Assembly: GCF_905212195.1 (NCBI RefSeq)
Contig: NZ_CAJMDQ010000026.1
Coordinates: 1-27,217 of the forward strand
From: an uncultured Anaerotignum sp.
GTDB lineage: Bacteria > Bacillota > Clostridia > Lachnospirales > Anaerotignaceae
Direction of reading: 5' to 3'
DNA length: 27,217 nt
The notes under the pieces were generated by a model. It saw nothing but the letters and a program-made list of their open reading frames with translations. It ran no database searches and was not told the DNA's origin. The first letter of the stretch is position 1, and each line of letters opens with the position of its first letter. Below are positions 1 through 7,097 of this stretch, one piece after another. A program made the translations under genes and the position numbers.

Positions 1-1
1 A

Positions 2-31
2 GGAATGATAAATTCTTCTGCGGATTTCTAA
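2..31 (+). CDS. Possible C-terminal end of the upstream efflux adaptor gene (partial)
   Basis: One reading frame enters from the left edge and stops with TAA at 29-31, giving the tail GMINSSADF. The stop lies just before the ribosome binding site of the RND permease gene. In tripartite efflux operons the gene directly upstream of the permease usually encodes the periplasmic or extracellular adaptor (HlyD/MFP family), and the position fits that. Ten codons are too few to identify a family, and another frame stays open to 45, so this is a positional inference only. Confidence 0.3.
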   Translation, partial: GMINSSADF

Positions 32-50
32 AACAAAGGAGTTGATATGT

Positions 51-3000
51 TTGGATATTACGAAGATTTCCATCAAACGTCCCGTTGCGATCATGATGGT
101 TATGTTCATCATTATCATTCTGGGTGCCGTTTCCATTACAAAAATGGAAATGGAATTGACACCTGAAACGGAAATGTCTATGGTCATGATCATGACGACC
201 TACGAAGACGCTGGGCCGGAAGAAGTAGAAAATCTGGTTACAGAAAAAATCGAAAGTGCCGTTGCCAATGTGGAAAATGTAGAATCCATTTCTTCCACAT
301 CATCAGAAGGCAGCTCTATGGTTTCCATTGAATTTAATTATGGAACCAATCTGGATACAGCCATTACAGACCTGCGTGATAAATTGAGCATGGTAGAAGC
401 AACTTTGCCTGATGGCTGTGATTCTCCCAATATCATGAAAATGGATATGAATTCCATGCCTATTGCAACCATTGTTGTTTCCGGCGATGATATGACATCT
501 GATGAATTGAAATCATTTGCAGAAGATGATGTCGAACCCCGTCTGGAACGTCAGGAAGGCGTTGCTTCTGTAGACATCATGGGTGGTACAGAGCAGGAAA
601 TCCTGATTGAGATTGATCCCGAACGATTGGAAGGTCTGGGACTGACCATGACTTCCATTGGGCAGACTCTTTCCGCGGAAAACAGCAACCAGTCCGGCGG
701 CAGTATCACTTATGGCGAAAAGAGCATGACCATCAGTACAAAGTTGCAGATGGAAAGCATTGAAGACGTTAAAAATACACCCATTCAGATTGCAAATGGC
801 ACTGTTATGCGTCTGGGTGACATTGCTACCGTCACAGAAACACAGAAAGAAGTTACATCTATCAGCCGTTACAATGGGGAATCATGCGTCACACTTTCTG
901 TTACACAGTCCAGTGATGGCAACACCGTAACTGCTGTTAACAATATTTTGGACGAAGTGGAGAAACTCAATGCGGAATACCCGGATATGACCATTGAAGT
1001 GGTAAGTGAATCCGGCAGTACCATTGAAGATTCCGTTATGAACGTTGTTTCCAATATTTTTACAGGTGCGATTCTTTCCGTTCTGGTTATGTTTGTTTTC
1101 CTGAAAAATATTGGTTTGACAGGCGTTATCGCCGTTTCCATGCCAATTTCCATCATTGGTACATTCGTATTTTTGTATTTCTCCGGCACCACACTGAATA
1201 TGATCTCTCTGGGCGGTTTGTCCGTTGGTGTTGGTATGCTGGTAGATAACTCGGTCGTTATGCTGGAAAACATTTACCGTTATCGTACCACCCTTGGCTA
1301 CGGTAAGGTAAAAGGAACATATCGTGCCGGCAGAGAAGTGCGGTCTTCCCTGATCGCATCTACATTGACAACCATTGTTGTATTCATTCCTTTCGTTTTC
1401 GTATCAGGTATGATGATGCAGATGATGACAGACTTGGCTCTTGCCATTGTATTCTCTCTGGCAATGTCTTTGATCTCTGCTATGACAGTGGTACCTATGC
1501 TGGCAGGGAACTATGTAAACAATGTACATCGAAATAAAGCACCGAAAAAACTGGACTTCATCAATAAGATGCTGAACATGTTCGATATCGGTATGAAAAA
1601 ACTGAGCGATTTGTATGGCAGATTTTTGAGATGGGCCGTTTGGCACAAGAAAAGAACACTTTCCTGTGTGCTGCTGGTATTCCTCGCTTCCTTGTGCATG
1701 CTTCCATCCGTTGGTATGGAATTGATGCCATCCTCTGACGAAGGTACTTTCTCTGTAACTGTGAAAGCACCAAAGGGCAGCAATCTGGATACAGTGGATG
1801 CATTGTCCTTGCAGGTGGAAGAAATTCTGGAACAGATTCCTGAAATGGTATCTATGAGCGTTACTATGTCCGGTTCTTCCGGTTCCATTATGGGCAGTTC
1901 TGAAGAAAGTAGTATCAGCTGTGTATTGGTTGACAAAAACGAACGTGACCGCAGTACTGATGAAATTGTAGAAGAAGTACGTAATTCTGTGAAGAATATC
2001 GCTGGTGCAGAAATTAGCGTTTCCGCAAGCTCCAGTATGGGCTCTATGATGGGTGGCGGTGTATCTGTAGAAATCTATGGCGATGATATGGATAAACTGC
2101 AGGAAATCAGTGACCAGATTGCATCCCAGATGGAACAGGTTGAAGGTGTACGTCAGGTAAGCAGCTCTCTGGAAGATCAGGATACAGAAGTTGCGCTGAA
2201 AATTGATAAAGAACGTGCAAGACAGTATGGTCTGACAGGTTCTGACATCGCAAGTCAGGTAAGAAATACCGTTTCCGGCTTTACAGCAACCACACTGAAA
2301 GCAGATGGTACAGAAATGGATGTTCGTATTGTATTCCCTGATGAAAGCATGTCTACATTGAGTGACATCAATGACTTGTCTATTATGACAGGCGATGGAA
2401 AGGTGATTCCTTTGTCCTCCGTTGCTGAAATCACCATGGAAAATGTGCCGTCTTCCATTTCCAGAGATGACCAGAGCAGATATGTAACCATTTCCTGTGA
2501 TGTATATGGTCGTGACAGCGGTAGTGTCGGCAACGATATTCAGGCAATCATCGACCAGATGACTGTACCTGATGGCTACAGTGTGAAACTGGGTGGTACC
2601 AATGAAATGATGAATGATACATTCTCCTCCCTGGGTCTGGTAATCGTTCTGGCGATTGTGCTGGTTTACATGGTTATGGCAGCACAGTTTGAATCCTTTG
2701 TAAATCCTTTTATCATTATGTTTACCATTCCTCTGGCATTTACAGGGGCGATCTTCCTGTTGTTTATTACAGGAGAACCTCTGAGCATGATGGCTTTGAT
2801 CGGTTGTCTGGTGCTAGTAGGTATCGTTGTAAACAATGGTATTGTATTGATTGACTATATTGATATTTTGCGAAACAGAGATGGTTATTCTCTGGTAGAT
2901 GCGATTTTGACTGCATGTCCTACCAGATTACGGCCTATTTTGATGACAGCATTGACGACAATTCTGGGCCAGTTCCCTATGATTTTCTCCAATGGTACTA

Positions 3001-3185
3001 ACAGTGAAACACTGAAGGGCATGGGCCTTGTAATCGCCGGCGGTCTGGCGGCATCTACATTCTTGACATTGGTAGTCGTACCTTTGCTGTACATGATCTT
3101 AGACCGTTTTGTGCAGGCATTCCGCAATAAGATGAAATTTACCAAGAAGGCAAATCCTTATGAAATTGAACAGGAATGCTGCTAA
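51..3185 (+). CDS. RND-family multidrug efflux permease (AcrB/HAE1-like)
   Basis: This is a large inner-membrane proton-driven efflux permease of about 1044 residues, the usual length for the family. The N-terminus (ITKISIKRPVA) and first transmembrane helix are typical. Two large extracytoplasmic loops alternate with two bundles of membrane helices. In TM4 the segment GMLVDNSVVMLEN places D399-N400 where AcrB has the proton-relay pair D407-D408, so one Asp is Asn, as in many HAE1 members. TM10 carries VNNGIVLIDY. The start is set by AAAGGAG at 35-41. The in-frame TTG at 42 touches it and the ATG at 47 is out of frame, so TTG at 51 with a 9-nt spacer is the best start. The TolC-like gene follows after 16 nt, which indicates an operon. 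Confidence 0.93.
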   Translation: MDITKISIKRPVAIMMVMFIIIILGAVSITKMEMELTPETEMSMVMIMTTYEDAGPEEVENLVTEKIESAVANVENVESISSTSSEGSSMVSIEFNYGTNLDTAITDLRDKLSMVEATLPDGCDSPNIMKMDMNSMPIATIVVSGDDMTSDELKSFAEDDVEPRLERQEGVASVDIMGGTEQEILIEIDPERLEGLGLTMTSIGQTLSAENSNQSGGSITYGEKSMTISTKLQMESIEDVKNTPIQIANGTVMRLGDIATVTETQKEVTSISRYNGESCVTLSVTQSSDGNTVTAVNNILDEVEKLNAEYPDMTIEVVSESGSTIEDSVMNVVSNIFTGAILSVLVMFVFLKNIGLTGVIAVSMPISIIGTFVFLYFSGTTLNMISLGGLSVGVGMLVDNSVVMLENIYRYRTTLGYGKVKGTYRAGREVRSSLIASTLTTIVVFIPFVFVSGMMMQMMTDLALAIVFSLAMSLISAMTVVPMLAGNYVNNVHRNKAPKKLDFINKMLNMFDIGMKKLSDLYGRFLRWAVWHKKRTLSCVLLVFLASLCMLPSVGMELMPSSDEGTFSVTVKAPKGSNLDTVDALSLQVEEILEQIPEMVSMSVTMSGSSGSIMGSSEESSISCVLVDKNERDRSTDEIVEEVRNSVKNIAGAEISVSASSSMGSMMGGGVSVEIYGDDMDKLQEISDQIASQMEQVEGVRQVSSSLEDQDTEVALKIDKERARQYGLTGSDIASQVRNTVSGFTATTLKADGTEMDVRIVFPDESMSTLSDINDLSIMTGDGKVIPLSSVAEITMENVPSSISRDDQSRYVTISCDVYGRDSGSVGNDIQAIIDQMTVPDGYSVKLGGTNEMMNDTFSSLGLVIVLAIVLVYMVMAAQFESFVNPFIIMFTIPLAFTGAIFLLFITGEPLSMMALIGCLVLVGIVVNNGIVLIDYIDILRNRDGYSLVDAILTACPTRLRPILMTALTTILGQFPMIFSNGTNSETLKGMGLVIAGGLAASTFLTLVVVPLLYMILDRFVQAFRNKMKFTKKANPYEIEQECC

Positions 3186-3201
3186 AGAAAGGAGGTTTTT
3201 T

Positions 3202-4356
3202 ATGAAGTATAAATTGGCGTTGCTGCTGACGTTAGCAATGATGATGCCAACTGCAACGACTGCTTTTGCAGCAGAAACCAGTACAGAAACTGCAGCAGAA
3301 AGTACTTCCGAAGAAGGCACAGCTACTACAGAAGAAAGCGGCGTTTGGCAGCTGACATATGAAGAAGCGCTGGAACTGGCAGAAGACAACAGCTCTGATC
3401 TGGATAATGTGGCAGAAAAGGCAGAATATTTGCAGGATTTGAAGGAAGATATCTGGGATATCACAGGTTCCTTCTCTGTTCCCACTGTCAGCTATCAGCA
3501 GTGGGTGGATGACGAGGTTTACAGCATCTATTCTCAGATTCAATCCATCAGCAGCAGTATGACACAGAATCGTTATACAGAAGAAATCACAAAACTGACA
3601 TTGGAATCTACTGTAAAAAGTTACTTTACTTCTATCTTAAGTGACGAAAGTTCTCTGGAAGTTGCGAAAAAAGAGGCAGAGGTGAAGAAAACGCAGTATT
3701 TGCAGGGACAGACAAAAAACAAAATGGGGCTTATCAGTGATTATGATCTGCGTACACTGGAAACAGATTATAAGACAGCAGTGGACAATGTGGAAACACT
3801 GGAAAGAACCATTGAAGAAGAATATCGTTCCTTCAATCAGCTGTTGGGTATCAGCGATGATACAGAATATGAATTGGTATACGATATAGAATACACTCCC
3901 TATGAAATGGGGCAGAGCATGACACAGTATATCCAAAATAAGCTAAATACAGACTATACCATCAAACAGCTGGAACAGAATGTGGATGATGCTGAATTCA
4001 ACAAAAACTACATGTCCATGTCCAGTACAAATTCTCAGTCTGCTTCCAACAAGTATTCCTATGAAGAAGCAAAAAGCACTTTGAAAACAGCCAAAGAAGA
4101 TAAAGAACTGGCAATTCAGAATGCTTATAATGAGGTGCAGGAACTGGAAAATCAGTATGAAACAGCCCAGAGAAATCTGGAAACAGCAAAATCCAATCTG
4201 GAACTGGCAGAACTGAATTATTCATTGGGCAGAAATACAGCGTTGGATGTGACAAAAGCAGAATTGGATGTAGAAGAAGCAGAAAACACATTGGCGCAGA
4301 TTGTATATTCCCACGATATGAAAGTTTATCAGTTGGAAAATACAGAATTGCTGTAA
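3202..4356 (+). CDS. TolC-family outer-membrane-factor-like protein
   Basis: The product has about 384 residues. It begins with a signal peptide (MKYKLALLLTLAMMM, then an AFA-A type cleavage site near residue 24) and an acidic Ser/Thr/Glu-rich linker. Long alpha-helical coiled-coil repeats follow. The C-terminal half carries the TolC-family pattern LNYSLGRNTALDVTKAELD. The start is set by AAAGGAGG at 3188-3195 with a 6-nt spacer; the longer open frame overlaps the permease gene and has no ribosome binding site. TolC proteins normally form the outer-membrane channel of RND pumps. The other genes suggest a single-membrane Firmicute, so this protein may be an envelope-spanning coiled-coil partner rather than a pore. 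Family assignment is firm; the role is inferred. Confidence 0.85.
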   Translation: MKYKLALLLTLAMMMPTATTAFAAETSTETAAESTSEEGTATTEESGVWQLTYEEALELAEDNSSDLDNVAEKAEYLQDLKEDIWDITGSFSVPTVSYQQWVDDEVYSIYSQIQSISSSMTQNRYTEEITKLTLESTVKSYFTSILSDESSLEVAKKEAEVKKTQYLQGQTKNKMGLISDYDLRTLETDYKTAVDNVETLERTIEEEYRSFNQLLGISDDTEYELVYDIEYTPYEMGQSMTQYIQNKLNTDYTIKQLEQNVDDAEFNKNYMSMSSTNSQSASNKYSYEEAKSTLKTAKEDKELAIQNAYNEVQELENQYETAQRNLETAKSNLELAELNYSLGRNTALDVTKAELDVEEAENTLAQIVYSHDMKVYQLENTELL

Positions 4357-4397
4357 AATCAAACATAAAAGTGACTTTTCATAATTTGTGAGCTAGG

Positions 4398-4482
4398 ATA
4401 AAAAATAGAGAAAGATATGTGATTTTCATTTAGAATTTCGCATATCTTTCTTTTTGTTTTTTTGGTAGAATAAAAAATAGAG
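4398..4482. repeat. 13-bp direct repeat upstream of the WYL genes
   Basis: ATAAAAAATAGAG occurs at 4398-4410 and again at 4470-4482, once on each side of the terminator hairpin. The second copy overlaps TGGTAGAAT (4463-4471), which resembles an extended -10 box for the downstream gene. It could be an operator for the WYL proteins. In such AT-rich sequence chance recurrence is also possible. Confidence 0.35.
4409..4463 (+). terminator. Intrinsic terminator after the RND/TolC operon
   Basis: An 11-bp perfect stem, AGAAAGATATG (4409-4419) with CATATCTTTCT (4441-4451), is followed by TTTTGTTTTTTT. The loop is about 21 nt. It closes the efflux operon and separates it from the WYL genes. Confidence 0.75.
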
Positions 4483-4524
4483 TGGCAATCAAAAAAGAAC
4501 AAATGGGGCAAAGGAGGGGAAGCC

Positions 4525-5778
4525 ATGGCATACAGTGAACTGGTGAAAAATTTTAACCGCATCCGCGAGTATATGCGGGAGTTTTATGTCTATGGCTTTA
4601 AAAGCCGAGAAGAATATACGAGAAAAAGTGCGCGTTCCTATGATGATGAACGTAGGAGATTGGAAAGCTGGCTGGGAGATTATATGCGGTTCCGCCAGAA
4701 CGCAGAGGGGAAGAATGTTTTTATCTCCATTGATAGTAGGGCTGTACAGCACAACCCTCTATATACAGCATGGAAAACAAAAAGTTTCACCGATGGAGAT
4801 ATTACACTGCATTTTATATTGATGGATATTTTTGCTTCCGCAGAGGATACTCTTTCCCTGACGGAAATCATGGACCAGATCGATACATACCTTTCTGTTT
4901 TTCAGGAGCCGAAAACTTTTGACGTTTCCACTGTACGAAAAAAGCTGAAAGAATATATTGCAGAAGGAATTGTATCAGGCGAGAAGCAAGGAAAAACCAT
5001 GTATTATCGCTGGACCATGTCAAAGTATGATTTGGACGGAGATATTCTGGACTTTTTCTCCGAAGTTGCGCCTTGTGGGGTCATTGGCTCCTTTTTGCTG
5101 GACCAGACAAAGAAACAAAATGACCATTTTTCCTTTAAGCATCATTATATTACAGGCGCTGTGGACAGTGAAATTCTGTGTATTGTTTTTATGGCAATAC
5201 GGGAAAAACGGAGCATTCTTCTGGAAACATGCAATCGACATAAGGAACGTTCTTCAGAATCCCATGTAGTTCCTCTTCGCGTCATGGTCAGTGTGCAAAG
5301 CGGCAGACAATACCTCATTGCATATTCTCCAAGATTCAGACGGATTTTGTCCTTTCGGACAGATCATATTGTATCTGTGAAAATGGGAGAAGTCAGTGAA
5401 CGTTTTGACCACATGCGGCAGAAGCTGGAAGAAATGCAGAAAAATATGTGGGGTGTCAGCACACAAAGCAGATGGGGCAATCGCATGGAGCATGTGGAAT
5501 TTACCATTCGCTATGGAAAAGGAGAACAGCACATTCCCAAAAGGCTGGAACGGGAAAAACGTTGTGGAACCGTGGAACATCTGGACGAAAATACATGCAG
5601 ATTTACGGCAGATGTATATGATGCCAGTGAACTGATTCCATGGATTCGGACATTTATTTGCCGCATTACAGAAATTCATATTTCCAATGAAAAACTGGAA
5701 GAAAAGTTTCGGGAAGACATGCATGCAATGTATGCCCTTTATGGTTTGGAAGATGGTGATGAACATGATATTCAGTGA
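4525..5778 (+). CDS. WYL-domain transcriptional regulator (first of a pair)
   Basis: This is a cytoplasmic regulator of 417 residues. The N-terminal half is a basic, helical region containing a probable winged helix (roughly residues 85-170, with TVRKKLKEYIAEGIVSGEKQ resembling a recognition helix and wing). The second half holds a WYL sensor domain around residues 225-300: basic residues, then RQYLIAYSPRFRR and ILSFRTDHI, followed by a WYL C-terminal extension. WYL domains sense nucleic acids or nucleotides in several systems (for example PafBC and DriD). AAAGGAGG at 4510-4517 sits 7 nt before the ATG. The next gene overlaps its end and encodes a second WYL protein, so the two are probably co-translated and may act as a heterodimer like PafB-PafC. 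The ligand is unknown. Confidence 0.8.
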   Translation: MAYSELVKNFNRIREYMREFYVYGFKSREEYTRKSARSYDDERRRLESWLGDYMRFRQNAEGKNVFISIDSRAVQHNPLYTAWKTKSFTDGDITLHFILMDIFASAEDTLSLTEIMDQIDTYLSVFQEPKTFDVSTVRKKLKEYIAEGIVSGEKQGKTMYYRWTMSKYDLDGDILDFFSEVAPCGVIGSFLLDQTKKQNDHFSFKHHYITGAVDSEILCIVFMAIREKRSILLETCNRHKERSSESHVVPLRVMVSVQSGRQYLIAYSPRFRRILSFRTDHIVSVKMGEVSERFDHMRQKLEEMQKNMWGVSTQSRWGNRMEHVEFTIRYGKGEQHIPKRLEREKRCGTVEHLDENTCRFTADVYDASELIPWIRTFICRITEIHISNEKLEEKFREDMHAMYALYGLEDGDEHDIQ

Positions 5779-6673
5779 ATTATACAGTATATATTACCAA
5801 ACGATGGCGGCTATCCTGAAAGCGGCAACAGATCATCCGTTAGAGGCAAAAGAAATGCAGCGCATTGTAGAGAAAAATGCCTTTGGGGAAAGCATGCTGC
5901 ATATTTTGCCTGCTATCGAGGAGCAAAGGTGGCAGCTCATTACACCAGATGGCAGAACACCTCTGCGCAATGAGCCTGCTATGCCGTTGACTCTTTTGGA
6001 GAAACGGTGGTTGAAAGCCATTGCCAATGACCCTCGCATGCAGTTGTTTGGCGATGATATTTTTGACTTTCCAGATGTGGAACCGCTATTTTTGCCAGAG
6101 GATATCCTTGTGTTTGACCGCTATGCAGATGGCGATGATTACACAGATGAAACATATATCCAGAATTTTCGCATCATTCTGGATGCCATTAAACAGCAGT
6201 ATCCGTTGAAGATTACACTGCAAAACCGCAGAGGCAATCCATTGCAGATGAGCGTCATGCCCAAGTGTCTGGAATATTCGGAAAAGGACGATAAATTTCG
6301 ATTGCTCGGTTCTTCTGACCGTTATGGAAGTACTATCAATTTGGGAAGAATCATAAGCTGCGAGAAATGTCAGGACGGGATGGCAAGAAATTTGACAGAA
6401 AAATCGGAACAACAGCGGAAAGTAGTTTTTGAACTCTTTGACCAAAGAAAGGCACTGGAAAGGGTGCTGCTTCATTTTGCCCATTGTGAAAAAGAGGCAG
6501 AAAAGCTGGATGATAAGCATTACCGTATTACGGTTGTTTATGACAAAGAGGATGAAACGGAGATGGTCATTCGTATCCTTTCTTTTGGGCCATTGATAAA
6601 AGTAACAGCGCCACAGCATTTTGTAAATTTAATAAAACAAAGATTGTTGAATCAAAAAAGTTGCGGACTTTGA
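5765..6673 (+). CDS. WYL-domain regulator (second of a pair)
   Basis: The product has about 302 residues and is a shorter paralogue-like partner of the preceding gene. An N-terminal region without a clear helix-turn-helix precedes a WYL-type core around residues 130-215, with PLKITLQNRRGNPLQMSV and then KFRLLGSSDRYGSTINLGRI in the beta-sandwich positions. A C-terminal extension follows. The start lies inside the upstream gene, so the two overlap by about 14 nt, consistent with translational coupling. ATG at 5759 is an alternative; neither has a strong ribosome binding site, and the nearest purine-rich stretch is GGAAGA near 5748. The last six codons and the stop are inside a terminator hairpin. 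The DNA-binding partner role is inferred from the pairing. Confidence 0.7.
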   Translation: MIFSELYSIYYQTMAAILKAATDHPLEAKEMQRIVEKNAFGESMLHILPAIEEQRWQLITPDGRTPLRNEPAMPLTLLEKRWLKAIANDPRMQLFGDDIFDFPDVEPLFLPEDILVFDRYADGDDYTDETYIQNFRIILDAIKQQYPLKITLQNRRGNPLQMSVMPKCLEYSEKDDKFRLLGSSDRYGSTINLGRIISCEKCQDGMARNLTEKSEQQRKVVFELFDQRKALERVLLHFAHCEKEAEKLDDKHYRITVVYDKEDETEMVIRILSFGPLIKVTAPQHFVNLIKQRLLNQKSCGL

Positions 6674-6690
6674 TGTTCGCAACTTTTTTT
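6654..6690 (+). terminator. Intrinsic terminator overlapping the stop codon of the second WYL gene
   Basis: AAAAAAGTTGCGGAC pairs with GTTCGCAACTTTTTTT around a short TTTGAT loop, with a T-run to 6690. The TGA stop (6671-6673) is in the loop, so the last codons of the WYL gene form the left arm. It separates the WYL transcript from the RNA units that follow. Confidence 0.85.
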
Positions 6691-6692
6691 CC

Positions 6693-6721
6693 GTGATGAG
6701 ATTGGAAATAACAGGTAGAAT
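6693..6721 (+). promoter_or_regulatory. Possible promoter for the tandem RNA units
   Basis: TAGAAT at 6716-6721 matches a -10 box at 5 of 6 positions. GTGATG, 17 nt upstream, is only a weak -35 (TGA in register). The preceding terminator makes some start site in this interval likely. A transcript would start near 6728, about 60 nt before the first RNA unit. Confidence 0.3.
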
Positions 6722-6790
6722 AAAGACACAAACAGAGAAACAAATCCAAAGGAGATACATATCAGTACAAGGAAATGATTCTCTGAATGA

Positions 6791-6876
6791 AAGGCGCATA
6801 CAGCAAACCCAATGCAGACTGTTGACGAATCAACCCTTCAACAACGGCAGATGGAAATCTGCGAAATTTGCGCCTT
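6791..6876 (+). ncRNA. Y-RNA-like structured RNA, unit A (first of three)
   Basis: This 86-nt unit is closed by AAGGCGCA (6791-6798) pairing with TGCGCCTT (6869-6876). Just inside the 5' strand is ACAGCAA, shared by all three units. It contains hairpin GTTGA/TCAAC (6821-6834, loop CGAA) and a strong hairpin GCAGAT/ATCTGC (6847-6862) with a GGAA tetraloop. GTAAAAATGA follows the closing helix, as it does after unit B. Bacterial Y RNAs are small RNAs closed by a terminal helix and encoded beside Ro proteins, and the gene after these units is Ro-like. I do not see the classical Ro-binding consensus, so Y-RNA-like is an inference from structure and neighbourhood. Confidence 0.7.
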
Positions 6877-6888
6877 GTAAAAATGAAA

Positions 6889-6968
6889 AAGACGCAGACA
6901 GCAATCGAACTGTAGAAGGCTAGAAACCTTCGGTGCAGGCAGATGTAGATCTGTAAAACTTGCGTCTT
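6889..6968 (+). ncRNA. Y-RNA-like structured RNA, unit B (second of three)
   Basis: This 80-nt unit lies 12 nt after unit A. Its closing helix is AAGACGCA (6889-6896) with TGCGTCTT (6961-6968). Compared with unit A, the fourth pair is A-T instead of G-C, a compensatory change. ACAGCAA follows at the same place. Hairpin GAAGG/CCTTC (6915-6931) has a 7-nt loop, CTAGAAA, and can be extended by CTG/CAG across an internal loop. A second hairpin, CAGAT/ATCTG (6940-6953), has the loop GTAG. A 5-bp stem with a 7-nt loop is tRNA-arm-like, which is of interest because YrlA-type Y RNAs mimic tRNA, but I cannot prove that mimicry here. Confidence 0.7.
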
Positions 6969-6981
6969 GTAAAAATGAATA

Positions 6982-7070
6982 AAGGCACCAACAGCAAATG
7001 ATGGATTTTACTTTACATTCGATGGTTTCAGACCATTGGTGCGGGCTGGCCCCGCTTTATATGGTGCCTT
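6982..7070 (+). ncRNA. Y-RNA-like structured RNA, unit C (third of three)
   Basis: This 89-nt unit lies 13 nt after unit B. The closing helix is AAGGCACCA (6982-6990) with TGGTGCCTT (7062-7070). Relative to unit A, the sixth pair changes from G-C to A-T and the eighth from A-T to C-G, both keeping pairing. ACAGCAA follows again. Hairpin CGATGGT/ACCATTG (7020-7038) and GC-rich hairpin GCGGG/CCCGC (7041-7055) match the two-hairpin plan of the other units. The unit ends about 13 nt before the ribosome binding site of the Ro-like gene, so its folding could also affect translation of that gene. Confidence 0.7.
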
Positions 7071-7097
7071 GTGATAATAAAGAAAAGGAGGATCATG

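Noticed and set aside
47..166. ATG at 47 as the start of the RND permease
   Set aside because: It is out of frame with the permease and stops after 39 codons; the TTG at 51 is in frame with good spacing.
869..1936. Long minus-strand reading frames within the permease gene
   Set aside because: They are shadows of a strongly coding plus-strand gene with no ribosome binding sites and no recognisable product.
6693..6923. Open reading frame of 76 codons before the Ro-like gene
   Set aside because: It has no ribosome binding site at its start, runs through two of the structured RNA units and has a low-complexity product. The covarying helices explain the sequence better.
6791..7070. Tandem array taken as a CRISPR
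   Set aside because: The units are 80-89 nt with only short shared parts and covarying stems. There are no identical 25-40 nt repeats with unique spacers and no cas genes.
6791..7070. tRNA genes
   Set aside because: Sizes are near 80-90 nt and some arms look tRNA-like, but there is no 7-bp acceptor with CCA or discriminator base, no standard D and T arms and no anticodon arm in register.
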